Of a stretch of DNA of 64,000 nucleotides, positions 33,249-41,937 are shown in pieces. The notes below the pieces were generated by a model. That model had not been told where the DNA came from. It worked only from the letters and a program-made list of their open reading frames with translations, and searched no databases. Position numbers and translations under genes: made by a program. Source of the DNA: Agaribacter marinus (GTDB taxonomy: Bacteria > Pseudomonadota > Gammaproteobacteria > Enterobacterales > Alteromonadaceae). The stretch is taken from positions 1,569,546 through 1,633,545 of the forward strand of contig NZ_BSOT01000005.1 of NCBI RefSeq assembly GCF_030160655.1. The letters are read 5' to 3'. Position 1 is the first letter of the stretch; the number at the start of each line of letters is the position of its first letter.

Positions 33249-34210
33249 GGAAGTAACTCATTCATTGTATTATTTAACGTAGCGCCTTGATACACCGACA
33301 TTATTTTATTTGCGTAATTAGGGTCGGTCGCATACCCCGCAGCTTGCAAGGCTTCAAAATAGGCTTGCGGGTTGTCGGTTTTGCTTAAGGCGTCTTTATA
33401 ACGTGGATTGTCAGACACAAAATCCACGTAGTCTTGTAAGGAAGCTTCGAAGTTTTGGTAGCTTCTAAACGATGCTTGTTGTTTTTGCGGGATGTTGCCG
33501 TTGAATTCCAGCGTATCTACTACGACCTTTTCACCACCCCAGCGTTTGTCCGCTTTAATGCCAAATAGATTATGAGCATTTTGACCGTCATGCTGATGCA
33601 TTACGTATTTTCCCCAGCCCGTTTCAACGGCTGCTTGTGCAAGTAATGCTTTAGGATCAATACCCAAGCGCTCTGCTGCCGCTTGCGCTTGCGGAAAGAG
33701 TGTTTGTACAAAAGTCTCAGGGGTGTCAAATGCTGCTTGTTTGCTAGCACTTGCATTAACACTGCCAGCCGATAGCATGCGTTCTTCTGACGCCTCTCGT
33801 ATCATTACATGGTGACGATTTAACACCGACAAGTTGCCATCACTGCGCACTGCCCCTGCTGGCATAACAGAACCATCTAAACTCATCTGTTGTACGATTA
33901 TCTCAGCCAAACCCAAGCTGCCATTTGTCGACATATCTGTCGCCAATTGTTGATCATGCATATCGCGGTAAAATTTGACTTGCTCAGAATTAAACGGGCT
34001 ATCTTTATCAGCAAGGGCTTCTTGTCCCTTACGCATGGATTTAAGTAACATTTGCACAAAAATCGCTTCAAACTGTTTTGCCGCTTCTTCAAGTGCGCCT
34101 TTGTCACCTTTTTGAGCAGCCGCACGCAGCCCATCAAGACCACTTAGGTCGTGGACACTACGAGACATCTCTAGCTGTGACTTTACGTTGTTAGTTAAAT
34201 CCATACTCAT
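33245..34210 (-). CDS. flgJ: FlgJ: rod-binding protein and peptidoglycan hydrolase
   Basis: 321 residues in two domains. Residues about 45-105 (EEAAKQFEAIFVQMLLKSMR, SEQVKFYRDMHDQQLATDMS) are the rod-capping domain. Residues about 160-310 are the glucosaminidase domain with AQAAVETGWGKYVM, whose Glu is catalytic, and FGIKADKRW, YQNFEASLQDYVDF, ALQAAGYATDPNYANKI. It opens the wall for rod growth in the periplasm. It is separated from flgI by a 35-base inverted-repeat hairpin element (34230-34351). Confidence 0.94.
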   Translation of the reverse strand: MSMDLTNNVKSQLEMSRSVHDLSGLDGLRAAAQKGDKGALEEAAKQFEAIFVQMLLKSMRKGQEALADKDSPFNSEQVKFYRDMHDQQLATDMSTNGSLGLAEIIVQQMSLDGSVMPAGAVRSDGNLSVLNRHHVMIREASEERMLSAGSVNASASKQAAFDTPETFVQTLFPQAQAAAERLGIDPKALLAQAAVETGWGKYVMHQHDGQNAHNLFGIKADKRWGGEKVVVDTLEFNGNIPQKQQASFRSYQNFEASLQDYVDFVSDNPRYKDALSKTDNPQAYFEALQAAGYATDPNYANKIMSVYQGATLNNTMNELLP

Positions 34211-34229
34211 TTACCATCTAAGTTAAGAC

Positions 34230-34351
34230 CTCACGCATTTGGAGGGTAAGCCACTATTGCAAAATGTATTTTTCATGGATGAAAAATTCAAGCGTCCATG
34301 GATGGACTCGCAGCGGTTTTGCAATAGTGGCTTACCCTCCAAATGCGTGAG
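34230..34351 (+). repeat. CATGGATG double-hairpin element, copy 3 (between flgI and flgJ)
   Basis: Outer arms of 35 bases (34230-34264 and 34317-34351) are a perfect inverted repeat. The core has hairpin 1 ATTTTTCATGGATGAAAAAT, a six-base spacer, hairpin 2 GTCCATGGATGGAC and TCGCAGCGG. Loop sequences and spacing equal those of the other copies, but both small stems have different paired bases, i.e. compensatory change. The GG-loop strand is antisense to the operon. Confidence 0.8.
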
Positions 34352-34387
34352 ATCCTGCCAAATTTTGGTCTTGCTCTTTTTTTGTTA

Positions 34388-35512
34388 CTAAATGACAATT
34401 AATTCACCCTGAAGCGCGCCTGCTTGTCTAAGCGCCTCAAGAATTGCCATTAAATCACCTGGCGCTGCGCCTATTTCATTTACTGCACGCACTAGCGTTT
34501 CTAAACTAACACCAGGATCGAAGGTAAACATGCGGCTATCGCCTAAATCAACATCCACGATTGAGCGCGCCGCGACGACTGTCTCGCCGCCACCCAACGG
34601 GTTAGGCTGGTTTACATCAACATTTTCACTAATCGTTACCGTAAGGCCACCATGCGTAATGGCAGCTGGCAATAAACGCACATCTTGACCAACAACAATG
34701 GTGCCTGTGCGGCTATTAATCACTATTCGGGCGGGCGCTTTGGCAGGCGTAAATTCAAAGTTTTCAATCGTGGCTAAAAAGCCAATACGTTGACCAACAT
34801 CGCGCGGCGCCGAGACTTTTACCGATGCAGCATCAAGCGGCGTTGCTATTGCGTAGCCTTTCGAAGGATCAGCACCCAAACGACGGTTAATCTCGTCAGA
34901 CATCGCTTGCGCAGTCGAAAAGTCAGGATTGTTTAAATTCAGCGTCAAATAGTCATTTTGCATAAAGCCACTTGGCACACTGCGTTCAACCACGGCGCCA
35001 TTAGCAATTGTACCCACTGTCGGCGTATTGGATACAATCCGTGAACCATCATTACCTTGCGCACCAAAACCAGATACAACTAATGACCCCTGCGCTACCG
35101 CATAAATCTCGCCATCAAGGCCTTTCATAAACGTTTGCAACAATGTCCCACCCTGCAAACTGGCGGCTTCGCCAATAGAAGACACCGTTATGTCGATGGT
35201 TTGCCCGGGTTTTGCAAATGCTGGTAAATCCGCATGTACGGCTACCGCAGCAACGTTCTTAATTTTGGGTTTTACATTGCTTGGCAAACTAATACCAAAA
35301 TTACTTAACATGGTCCGAAAAGACTGTTCGGTAAACGGACTAGTTTCGCCAGTACCAGGTAATCCCACCACCAGTCCATAGCCGACTAGTTGGTTAGAAC
35401 GTACGCCCTGCACGGTCGCTAAGTCTTTAATTCGCTGTGCGTTTGCCAGCGGCGTCGCACACAAAATACAAGCACTTAAGACCAGGTACGTAAATAATGT
35501 TTGAAGTTTCAT
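34388..35512 (-). CDS. flgI: Flagellar P-ring protein
   Basis: About 374 residues from ATG 35512, giving a signal peptide [18 protein letters not shown] with cleavage near ANAQRIKDL. The mature protein has [47 protein letters not shown] and [20 protein letters not shown], all P-ring hallmarks. It polymerises around the rod in the peptidoglycan layer. A longer start at 35551 would precede the signal peptide. The ATG overlaps the flgH stop (CTATGA). Confidence 0.95.
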   Translation of the reverse strand: MKLQTLFTYLVLSACILCATPLANAQRIKDLATVQGVRSNQLVGYGLVVGLPGTGETSPFTEQSFRTMLSNFGISLPSNVKPKIKNVAAVAVHADLPAFAKPGQTIDITVSSIGEAASLQGGTLLQTFMKGLDGEIYAVAQGSLVVSGFGAQGNDGSRIVSNTPTVGTIANGAVVERSVPSGFMQNDYLTLNLNNPDFSTAQAMSDEINRRLGADPSKGYAIATPLDAASVKVSAPRDVGQRIGFLATIENFEFTPAKAPARIVINSRTGTIVVGQDVRLLPAAITHGGLTVTISENVDVNQPNPLGGGETVVAARSIVDVDLGDSRMFTFDPGVSLETLVRAVNEIGAAPGDLMAILEALRQAGALQGELIVI

Positions 35513-36219
35513 AGCGGCCACCACTCTGAGGCAAAGAACTTGGTTAACCAACCTTTTTCTTGCGCTCTAGCAAAACTGCCTGTACCGCTATATTGGATAC
35601 GGGCGTTGGCAATTTTTGTGGATTGAATTTCGTTCGTCGGAGACACATCAGCGGGGCGAATGACACCAGTTAAACGGATATACTCGTCTCCGCTATTTAA
35701 GGTCAGCCACTTTTCTCCGCGTATGACTAAGTTTTGATTGGGCAATACTTCCACAACAGACACCGATATATTGCCTTGTAAGCTGTTGCTTTGATTGGCT
35801 TGTGCATCACCTGTAAATTCATTGCTAGAGTTCATTCCAAGTTGGATACTTTCTTTACCAATCCTAATGGGATTGGCGCCCAAACCAATGATTGGGTTGA
35901 CGTCCATGGTTGATTCTTTCGATGAGGTCGTGCCCGCACTTTTACTCGCGTTGGTATTTTCTCGAAGCGTTACCGTAATAATATCACCTACACGACGCGC
36001 TTTTACATCTGAATACAAACTATTTGCCAAGGTCGCAGAGAACAAACTACCGTTTTCAGCAATTTCCGCGCGTTTATATACGGGCGATGCAGGCGCATAG
36101 AAAGGGTCGTCAGCGCGCGGTGAGTGGCTACTCGTGCTATTGCATGCCGTTAACACCGCAACCATACAGGTCACAAATATAGCCTTCATCACGATTTTGT
36201 CAGGAAAATACTGCATCAT
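35509..36219 (-). CDS. flgH: Flagellar L-ring lipoprotein
   Basis: 236 residues, a lipoprotein (lipobox LTAC around residue 26) that forms the outer-membrane ring of the basal body. [60 protein letters not shown] and [20 protein letters not shown] are family blocks. GGAG lies seven bases before the ATG at 36219; the signal proper starts at an internal Met (36189). Order flgG-flgH-flgI is conserved. Confidence 0.95.
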   Translation of the reverse strand: MMQYFPDKIVMKAIFVTCMVAVLTACNSTSSHSPRADDPFYAPASPVYKRAEIAENGSLFSATLANSLYSDVKARRVGDIITVTLRENTNASKSAGTTSSKESTMDVNPIIGLGANPIRIGKESIQLGMNSSNEFTGDAQANQSNSLQGNISVSVVEVLPNQNLVIRGEKWLTLNSGDEYIRLTGVIRPADVSPTNEIQSTKIANARIQYSGTGSFARAQEKGWLTKFFASEWWPL

Positions 36220-36236
36220 TATTTCTCCAAAGGCCT

Positions 36237-37025
36237 TTAAAGCTGTTGAATAACTTGCCCAAGCATTTGGTCAACTGACGAAATAACTTTTGAGTTCATC
36301 TCATACAAACGCTGGCTTTCTATCAAGTTCACCAACTCTTCTGTCACATTGACATTTGATGTTTCGAGCGTACCTTGTGACAAGCCACCTAAACCTTCAA
36401 GACCTGGTACACCCTGCAAAGGCGCGCCAGACACAGCGGTCTCTACGTACAAGTTTTGACCAATGGGTTGTAGTCCAACTGGGTTGATAAAATCAGTCGT
36501 GTTAATTTGCCCAAGAACCTGCGGCTCAGCTTCCCCCCGCAATTGCGCGGCAACCTGTCCATCTTGCGAAATCGTAATTTGTTGCGCATCAGGCGGTAAG
36601 GTAATAACGGGTTGCAATAAATAACCGGCGCCGGGCGTAACCATTTGCCCCTGATCATTTAAAGTAAATTGACCGTTTCGGGTATATGACAAACTACCAT
36701 CTGGCATTTGCACTTCAAAGAAACCCCTGCCCTGAATAGACAAGTCTAGTGCATTATCTGTCGTTAACAGGTTACCCTGCGTATGTGTTTTTTGCGTGGC
36801 GACCACTTTTGAACCAGACCCTAGCATTAAGCCAGAAGGCAGTTCTGTATCTGCTGATGAGCGTCCACCGGGTTGATTAATATTTTGATAAAGCAAGTCT
36901 TCAAATACCGCGCGGTCTTTTTTAAAGCCAACGGTACTGGCGTTAGCCAAATTGTTCGACACTGTTGCCACGTCTGTTTGCGCAGCATCAAGTCCTGTTT
37001 TACTGATCCATAAAGCCGGATGCAT
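36237..37025 (-). CDS. flgG: Flagellar distal rod protein FlgG
   Basis: 262 residues, the standard length. ALWISKTGLDAAQTDVATVS, NNLANASTVGFKKDRAVFED is the N-terminal rod signature; LSIQGRGFFEVQMPDG, YTRNGQFTLNDQG and the C-terminal LETSNVNVTEELVNLIESQR complete it. FlgG builds the distal rod crossing the P and L rings. 17 bases separate it from flgH. Confidence 0.95.
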   Translation of the reverse strand: MHPALWISKTGLDAAQTDVATVSNNLANASTVGFKKDRAVFEDLLYQNINQPGGRSSADTELPSGLMLGSGSKVVATQKTHTQGNLLTTDNALDLSIQGRGFFEVQMPDGSLSYTRNGQFTLNDQGQMVTPGAGYLLQPVITLPPDAQQITISQDGQVAAQLRGEAEPQVLGQINTTDFINPVGLQPIGQNLYVETAVSGAPLQGVPGLEGLGGLSQGTLETSNVNVTEELVNLIESQRLYEMNSKVISSVDQMLGQVIQQL

Positions 37026-37079
37026 ATTGAGTACCTCCGCGAGATTATCTCGCTGTAGTGATAGTCGTAAAAATCGTAA

Positions 37080-37823
37080 TTAAAATATTCTGAGTAATTG
37101 GTTTCCGCGCATTGACAACTGATCCGCCTTTTTCATCAATTTCACTTGCATTTCGTAGTGTCGCTGTAATGAGATCATTTCTACCATCTCCTCAACAGCA
37201 TTAACGTTTGAACCTTCTAGCATGCCTGAGCGCACACCTACGGTAATGTCTTGGTCGGCAATCGCGCCGGATTTAAGGTCAAATAAGCCATCTTCGCGCC
37301 GTTTTATTTGATCGTTACCGGGTTTCGCCAATTTTAAGCGCCCCACTTCTTCCACTGCATTTTCAGGTGCGCCTTGTAATCGCGCAGAAATAGTACCGTC
37401 GTTAGCAATAGTGACATTGGCAAGTGGTACTGGTAGAAAAAGCGGACCGTTCTCCCCCATGACTAAATTGCCTGACGCATCTTGCAACGCTCCATTTGCG
37501 GCAATATTAAAACTACCACTGCGGGTAAGCGCTTCTTCGCCCTCTGGGGTTTGCACACTAAACCAACCCTCGCCCTGCACGGCTACATCTAAAGGGCGGT
37601 CGGTGGTGATCATCGAACCACCTTCGTAGTTGTTAGTCGGGCTTTCAGTCATGCTGAATACACGAGACGGCAAACCCTCGCCGTATGCCGGCATTGCTCT
37701 TGCCTGCTCGAGTTGGGCTTTAAAACCGTTTGTTTGCGCGTTCGCCAGATTATTGGCTCTTACTGACGTAGCCACTAAATCTTGTTTGGCACCACTTGCC
37801 GCGATGTATAGGAACTTGTCCAT
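37080..37823 (-). CDS. flgF: Flagellar proximal rod protein FlgF
   Basis: 247 residues from ATG 37823 (MDKFLYIAASGAKQDLVATS); a Met seven codons earlier is possible but weaker. It has VRANNLANAQTNGFKAQLEQ, VAVQGEGWFSVQTPEGEEAL, TRSGSFNIAANGALQDASG and the C-terminal LEGSNVNAVEEMVEMISLQR, the rod-protein pattern. The distance to flgE (about 240 bases, holding a hairpin element) suggests that flgF might start a separate transcript or be attenuated. Confidence 0.93.
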   Translation of the reverse strand: MDKFLYIAASGAKQDLVATSVRANNLANAQTNGFKAQLEQARAMPAYGEGLPSRVFSMTESPTNNYEGGSMITTDRPLDVAVQGEGWFSVQTPEGEEALTRSGSFNIAANGALQDASGNLVMGENGPLFLPVPLANVTIANDGTISARLQGAPENAVEEVGRLKLAKPGNDQIKRREDGLFDLKSGAIADQDITVGVRSGMLEGSNVNAVEEMVEMISLQRHYEMQVKLMKKADQLSMRGNQLLRIF

Positions 37824-37923
37824 ACTACTTGCCTCAAAGGTCAATTATTTTGACGTTATTGAGGAACTAGCAAATAAAGTGCCAAGGTTGGGGGAGGATG
37901 ACTAAAGGGGTCGAAAAGGGGTC

Positions 37924-38035
37924 AGTGTAAGTTAGTGGGTTGCGAATATAAAAAACGCGTAAACCCATCCATGGGGCTCTGCGATTGCATCCATGCAATC
38001 GAAGTTTTTATATTCGCAACCCACTAACTTACACT
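37924..38035 (-). repeat. CATGGATG double-hairpin element, copy 4 (between flgE and flgF)
   Basis: Outer arms of 31 bases (37924-37954 and 38005-38035) are a perfect inverted repeat. On the minus strand the core reads CTTCGATTGCATGGATGCAA, TCGCAGAG, CCCATGGATGGG, TTTACGCG, nearly the same as copies 1 and 2 at 22.5-22.7 kb. Here the GG-loop strand is the same as the operon transcript. Confidence 0.8.
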
Positions 38036-38064
38036 AACCCTTATATTTACTTTCTTAGCTAGTC

Positions 38065-39450
38065 TTATCTAATGTTCAAGATAGTCTGGTTTAGCTGATT
38101 ATTGACTTCTAGCGCTCTTGAGTTGGCTTGGAAGTTTCGCTGCGCAATAATCATATCAATAAGCTCTGTCGTTAAGTTGACGTTTGCTTGCTCTAATGCA
38201 GACGAGTTGATGTCGCCAAAAGTACCTGTGGTGGCTTCACCTGCTAATGCTTCACCTGATTCGATACTTTCTTTCCACTGAGTACCACTTTGTTGCGTTA
38301 AACCTTGTTCATTGGCAAACCTAACTAATGCAACTCGCACTATAGGCTCGGAAGTACCATTGGAAAATGTAGCCCGAACCAACCCGTCGGCTGCAATATC
38401 AATACCTGTCAATCGCCCTACAGGCAAACCGTTTTGTTCTAGAGACGTGACTTCAAAAGCTGATGCAAATTGGGTAGGTTCATTTGGATCGGCACCTGCT
38501 AAGTCAAGATTGAAATCAACGTCGATCGTTTGATTTGCATCCGAACCATTGGCTAATATAATTGGTCCTAAGGCTTCAGTAACAAACTTGTTATCCGCTT
38601 GAGCAACGTTGTCAGCAGAAAAAATTCCTATAAAGTCTCCGCCTTCACTAAATCTCATCTTTGCTGCTGCGACAGGATTTCCAGATGCCGTACCCAAAGT
38701 ATTAACAGTGGCAGGATTAGTCGGGTCTACCGGGTTACCAGCACTGTCGGTAACATCAACCAATTGATCATCGACTGATGTCGCGACATACCATTCATTT
38801 GTGGCATTGTTATCTTTGACAAAATAATATGTCATCACGTGGCTATCGCCCAACGAATCGTAAATGGTCACCGATGTAGCCGCATTATAGGTAAGAGGAT
38901 CGTTCGGATCGAAATCAGCAGCCACTTTGCCTTGATCGCCCGCAGGTAAGTTGAACCGCATATCGACTTCAGTAGTTCTTGTTGGTGAACCAGAAGAATC
39001 AGGAATTCTTACAGGTTCCGTTGTACTCAATGCCACTGAAGCAGATGTACCATCAGGGTTTACTGGAAAACCAAGTAAGTTGTCACCCACCGAATTCACC
39101 ACAAAGTTATTGCTGTCTAGCTTAAACTGCCCCGCACGGGTAAATGAAAAGTCTCTAGAGGTTATCTCTGGTACTGTGGCAAAAAAGCCATTACCAGTAA
39201 TTGCCATATCTAAAGCATTGTTCGTAAAGCTCAATGAGCCTTGTGAAAACTGTTGCGAGACTTCTTGTGTCAACACACCGTCACCGACTTTTGTTCTGCC
39301 TGCCGCTAATAGTGACGCGGCGTATACATCCCCAAACTCAGCACGTGATTCTTTAAAGCCAACTGTATTTACGTTCGCTATATTATTCGCTGTTGTATCT
39401 AAATCCTTCTGAGACGCTGATACACCGCTTAGCGCTATATTAAAAGACAT
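38065..39450 (-). CDS. flgE: Flagellar hook protein
   Basis: 461 residues. The N-terminus SFNIALSGVSASQKDLDTTA, NNIANVNTVGFKESRAEFGD is diagnostic, with MAITGNGFFATVPE and FTRAGQFKLDSNN; the C-terminus has ALEQANVNLTTELIDMIIAQ and NFQANSRALEVNNQLNQTIL. The middle (TTEVDMRFNLPAG, SVTIYDSLGDSHVMTYYFVK) is FlgE domain D1/D2. FlgE builds the hook, the flexible joint outside the cell. It follows flgD by ten bases. Confidence 0.96.
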   Translation of the reverse strand: MSFNIALSGVSASQKDLDTTANNIANVNTVGFKESRAEFGDVYAASLLAAGRTKVGDGVLTQEVSQQFSQGSLSFTNNALDMAITGNGFFATVPEITSRDFSFTRAGQFKLDSNNFVVNSVGDNLLGFPVNPDGTSASVALSTTEPVRIPDSSGSPTRTTEVDMRFNLPAGDQGKVAADFDPNDPLTYNAATSVTIYDSLGDSHVMTYYFVKDNNATNEWYVATSVDDQLVDVTDSAGNPVDPTNPATVNTLGTASGNPVAAAKMRFSEGGDFIGIFSADNVAQADNKFVTEALGPIILANGSDANQTIDVDFNLDLAGADPNEPTQFASAFEVTSLEQNGLPVGRLTGIDIAADGLVRATFSNGTSEPIVRVALVRFANEQGLTQQSGTQWKESIESGEALAGEATTGTFGDINSSALEQANVNLTTELIDMIIAQRNFQANSRALEVNNQLNQTILNIR

Positions 39451-39460
39451 GCCTTATCTC

Positions 39461-40153
39461 CTATGAATTACCGATTTCGATAACGTCATCAAGTTTTATG
39501 CTGACATCACCATCTAAATTAAGAACTACACCTTGACCAGAACCGGTCAAGCTAACACTATCAACATGACGGTTAATAGCCGTGGGTAATGCTGTTGCTT
39601 CGCCAAACACATTGCCCTGTACTTGAATGGCATAATCACCCGGCGGCAAAATATTGCCTTGGTTATCTGTGCCATCCCAATTAAATGAAATATTACCTGG
39701 CGGTTGTGTACCAATATCAATGGTTCTAACAACAGCACCTACTGAATCTAATACCTGAATTTGTGTATCTTGCGATGTGTCCTCGTTAATAATGACACCT
39801 GAAATACCGTCTGTTTCGTTGCCTCTATGGCCAATGTTACCGGTCACGAGTACGCTTTGACCAATCAAGCTAGACGCTTGCAATGCCTGATTTGATGTCA
39901 TTGATGCGGCAAACGACGTAAATTGTTCATTTAACTGTGAAATACCATCGGCCGTCGTGAAAGAAGTCATCTGTGCTACCATTTGGTCATTATCCACTGG
40001 CTTGGTTGGATCTTGATTGGCCAACTGCTCCGTTAACAAGGCAAAAAAGTCTTCTTGCTTCAGGGTTTGCTCAGTACCGTCAGATACAGGTACTTCTGGC
40101 TCCGTATTCCAGTATAAGTCTTTACCAATACTGCGCTGTTCAAGTACGTTCAT
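39461..40153 (-). CDS. flgD: Flagellar hook-capping protein FlgD
   Basis: 230 residues. The N-terminal FlgD domain carries LKQEDFFALLTEQLANQDPT, KPVDNDQMVAQMTSFTTADG; a FlgD-Ig/tudor-like part follows (GTQPPGNISFNWDGTDNQGN, LPPGDYAIQVQG). It caps the hook during assembly and is discarded. Position between flgC and flgE is conserved. Confidence 0.95.
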   Translation of the reverse strand: MNVLEQRSIGKDLYWNTEPEVPVSDGTEQTLKQEDFFALLTEQLANQDPTKPVDNDQMVAQMTSFTTADGISQLNEQFTSFAASMTSNQALQASSLIGQSVLVTGNIGHRGNETDGISGVIINEDTSQDTQIQVLDSVGAVVRTIDIGTQPPGNISFNWDGTDNQGNILPPGDYAIQVQGNVFGEATALPTAINRHVDSVSLTGSGQGVVLNLDGDVSIKLDDVIEIGNS

Positions 40154-40180
40154 TTTTCTATCCTCTAATCAGCAAAGTGC

Positions 40181-40603
40181 TTATCTAGACTGACCAAGTT
40201 GCAATACACGCTGGAAAATACGCTTTGTAGTGTCTGCAATCTGTACATTTGTTTCGTAGGCTTTTGACGCCGACATCATATCTGCCATTTCCTCAACAAT
40301 GTTTACATTTGGCTTGTAAATGTAACCATTGTCATCCGCTTTTGGATTGTGCGGTGCGTATTCAATTTGTAACGGTCGATCACTTTCTACGACACCAAGT
40401 ACGTCCACACCAACCCCTTTAGACATATCATTAGAGGCTTTATCTAAAGCCGCAGCAAATACTGGATGCCTTGCTTTATATGTATCTTCATAGCTACTAC
40501 TAACACTATTGGCGTTGGCAATATTACTGGCAGTTGTATTTAAGCGGACATTTTCTGCCGCCATACCAGTCGAAGAGATGTTCATTACATTAAAAAGGCT
40601 CAT
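40181..40603 (-). CDS. flgC: Flagellar proximal rod protein FlgC
   Basis: 140 residues, standard length. SLFNVMNISSTGMAAENVRL and TTASNIANANSVSS at the N-terminus, GVDVLGVVESDRPLQIEY in the middle, and PNVNIVEEMADMMSASKAYE, TNVQIADTTKRIFQRVLQLG at the C-terminus match FlgC. It is one of the four rod proteins. The stop of flgB lies two bases upstream of its start. Confidence 0.95.
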   Translation of the reverse strand: MSLFNVMNISSTGMAAENVRLNTTASNIANANSVSSSYEDTYKARHPVFAAALDKASNDMSKGVGVDVLGVVESDRPLQIEYAPHNPKADDNGYIYKPNVNIVEEMADMMSASKAYETNVQIADTTKRIFQRVLQLGQSR

Positions 40604-40605
40604 GG

Positions 40606-41004
40606 TTATTGACCTCCACTGCTAAGGGCTTTTTTCATGCCGCTAAATTTACCGCTTAATAAGGTTAGGCCTGATTGATATCGCATGCCGGTTTCCAAAA
40701 ATGCATTACGCTCTTTTTGTACATCAACCGTGTTGCCATCTCCGGTATCAGGTTGTTCAGGTATTCTGTAATCAATATCAAATTGCGACTGCTTACTTGC
40801 TTCGATGTGCTTGTCGTGGGTGGTGGTAAGCTTAGTTTGACCATACTGTGCAGATTTCATTGCCTGCTGAAAATTAATATCTCGCGCTTTATACCCTGGC
40901 GTATTTGCATTAGCCAAATTTCCGGCGATCACTTCCATCTTGTCCGAACGTATTTGTAACGCCTTATGATGAAAGCCTACTAGTCTGTCTAAGCTAATTG
41001 CCAC
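40606..41004 (-). CDS. flgB: Flagellar proximal rod protein FlgB
   Basis: 132 residues. ISLDRLVGFHHKALQIRSDK, GNLANANTPGYKARDINFQQ is the FlgB N-terminus; TVDVQKERNAFLETGMRYQS and KFSGMKKALSSGGQ the C-terminus. It is the first gene of the flg operon and follows a very good sigma-54-type promoter (41044-41059), consistent with class-III control by FlrC/RpoN in polar flagellates. Confidence 0.95.
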   Translation of the reverse strand: MAISLDRLVGFHHKALQIRSDKMEVIAGNLANANTPGYKARDINFQQAMKSAQYGQTKLTTTHDKHIEASKQSQFDIDYRIPEQPDTGDGNTVDVQKERNAFLETGMRYQSGLTLLSGKFSGMKKALSSGGQ

Positions 41005-41043
41005 ATTGCCACCTACTGATTACTTCGCTATTGACGAGATATC

Positions 41044-41059
41044 AGCAAAGGGTGTGCCA
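41044..41059 (-). promoter_or_regulatory. Sigma-54 (RpoN) promoter of flgB operon
   Basis: Minus strand TGGCACACCCTTTGCT: GG and GC are ten bases apart and the -24/-12 elements match the consensus almost perfectly. It lies 40 bases before flgB. Confidence 0.85.
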
Positions 41060-41108
41060 GAACTAAGGTAAATGAATAAAAATTAGGAAAGGAATGTAAG
41101 CGTATTCT

Positions 41109-41936
41109 CTACTGCTTAACGTAGTAAAGGCCTTGCGGCAATTTTACCATCTTGAAATTACTTTGCGTACTTGGAATGGACTCGGCAGCGCCAAGGATAA
41201 CGATTCCATCTTTTGGCAGTTGGGCGGAAATTTTTTGCAGGATGTTTGCCTTATCTTTGTCGTCAAAATAAATAAGGACATTGCGACAAAATACGACATC
41301 AAAAGTACCATGACTGCTGTAGCTTTCTAATAAATTTTGTTTCGTGAAACTCACTAAACGTTTTACTTCAGGCTTCACTGACCATGTTTTATCGGAATCA
41401 TGAATAAAGTATCGTTGCTTCATTTCCTGAGAAAGACCACGCGATACAGACAGTTCGTCGTAACATCCGGCACTAGCGCTGGCGAGCACCGGTTCAGATA
41501 CATCAGAGGCAATCACTTCGCAATGAGAAAAACTATTGCCTCTACTCAGGCGATTGTACTCTAGCATCATCATGGCAATACTATAGGCTTCCTGCCCATG
41601 CGAGCATGCCGCACTCCATATTCTTACTTTGCGTTGCCTTTTGGCTAGCTCGGGTAAAATAATATTGCGCAGATTATCAAAGGGGTACACGTCACGAAAC
41701 CAAAACGTCTCATTTGTCGTCATGGACTCTAAGGCATGCACAATCATTTTGTTGTCTCTACCGCGCAACACTGCTTCAATAAACTGATTGACATCATCAA
41801 AGCCAAAGTCGCGCATGGCAATCGACAAGCGACTTTTTGCTAAATATTGTTTATTGCAACCGAGCGTAATACCTACTCGCGCCTTTAAAAAAATAGCAAA
41901 ATCGTCGTAAGCTTGTTGTGTCAGCTCATTACGCAA
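41109..41936 (-). CDS. cheR: Chemotaxis protein methyltransferase CheR
   Basis: 275 residues. The N-terminal helical part (FAIFLKARVGITLGCNKQYL) is followed by the SAM-binding domain: TTNETFWFRDVYPFDNL, VRIWSAACSHGQEAYSIAMM (motif I), EVIASDVSEPVLASASAGCY and FDVVFCRNVLIYFDDKDKAN. It methylates chemoreceptor glutamates. It follows cheV with one base between them. Placement before flgB is usual in Vibrio and relatives. Confidence 0.95.
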   Translation of the reverse strand: MRNELTQQAYDDFAIFLKARVGITLGCNKQYLAKSRLSIAMRDFGFDDVNQFIEAVLRGRDNKMIVHALESMTTNETFWFRDVYPFDNLRNIILPELAKRQRKVRIWSAACSHGQEAYSIAMMMLEYNRLSRGNSFSHCEVIASDVSEPVLASASAGCYDELSVSRGLSQEMKQRYFIHDSDKTWSVKPEVKRLVSFTKQNLLESYSSHGTFDVVFCRNVLIYFDDKDKANILQKISAQLPKDGIVILGAAESIPSTQSNFKMVKLPQGLYYVKQ

Positions 41937-41937
41937 T

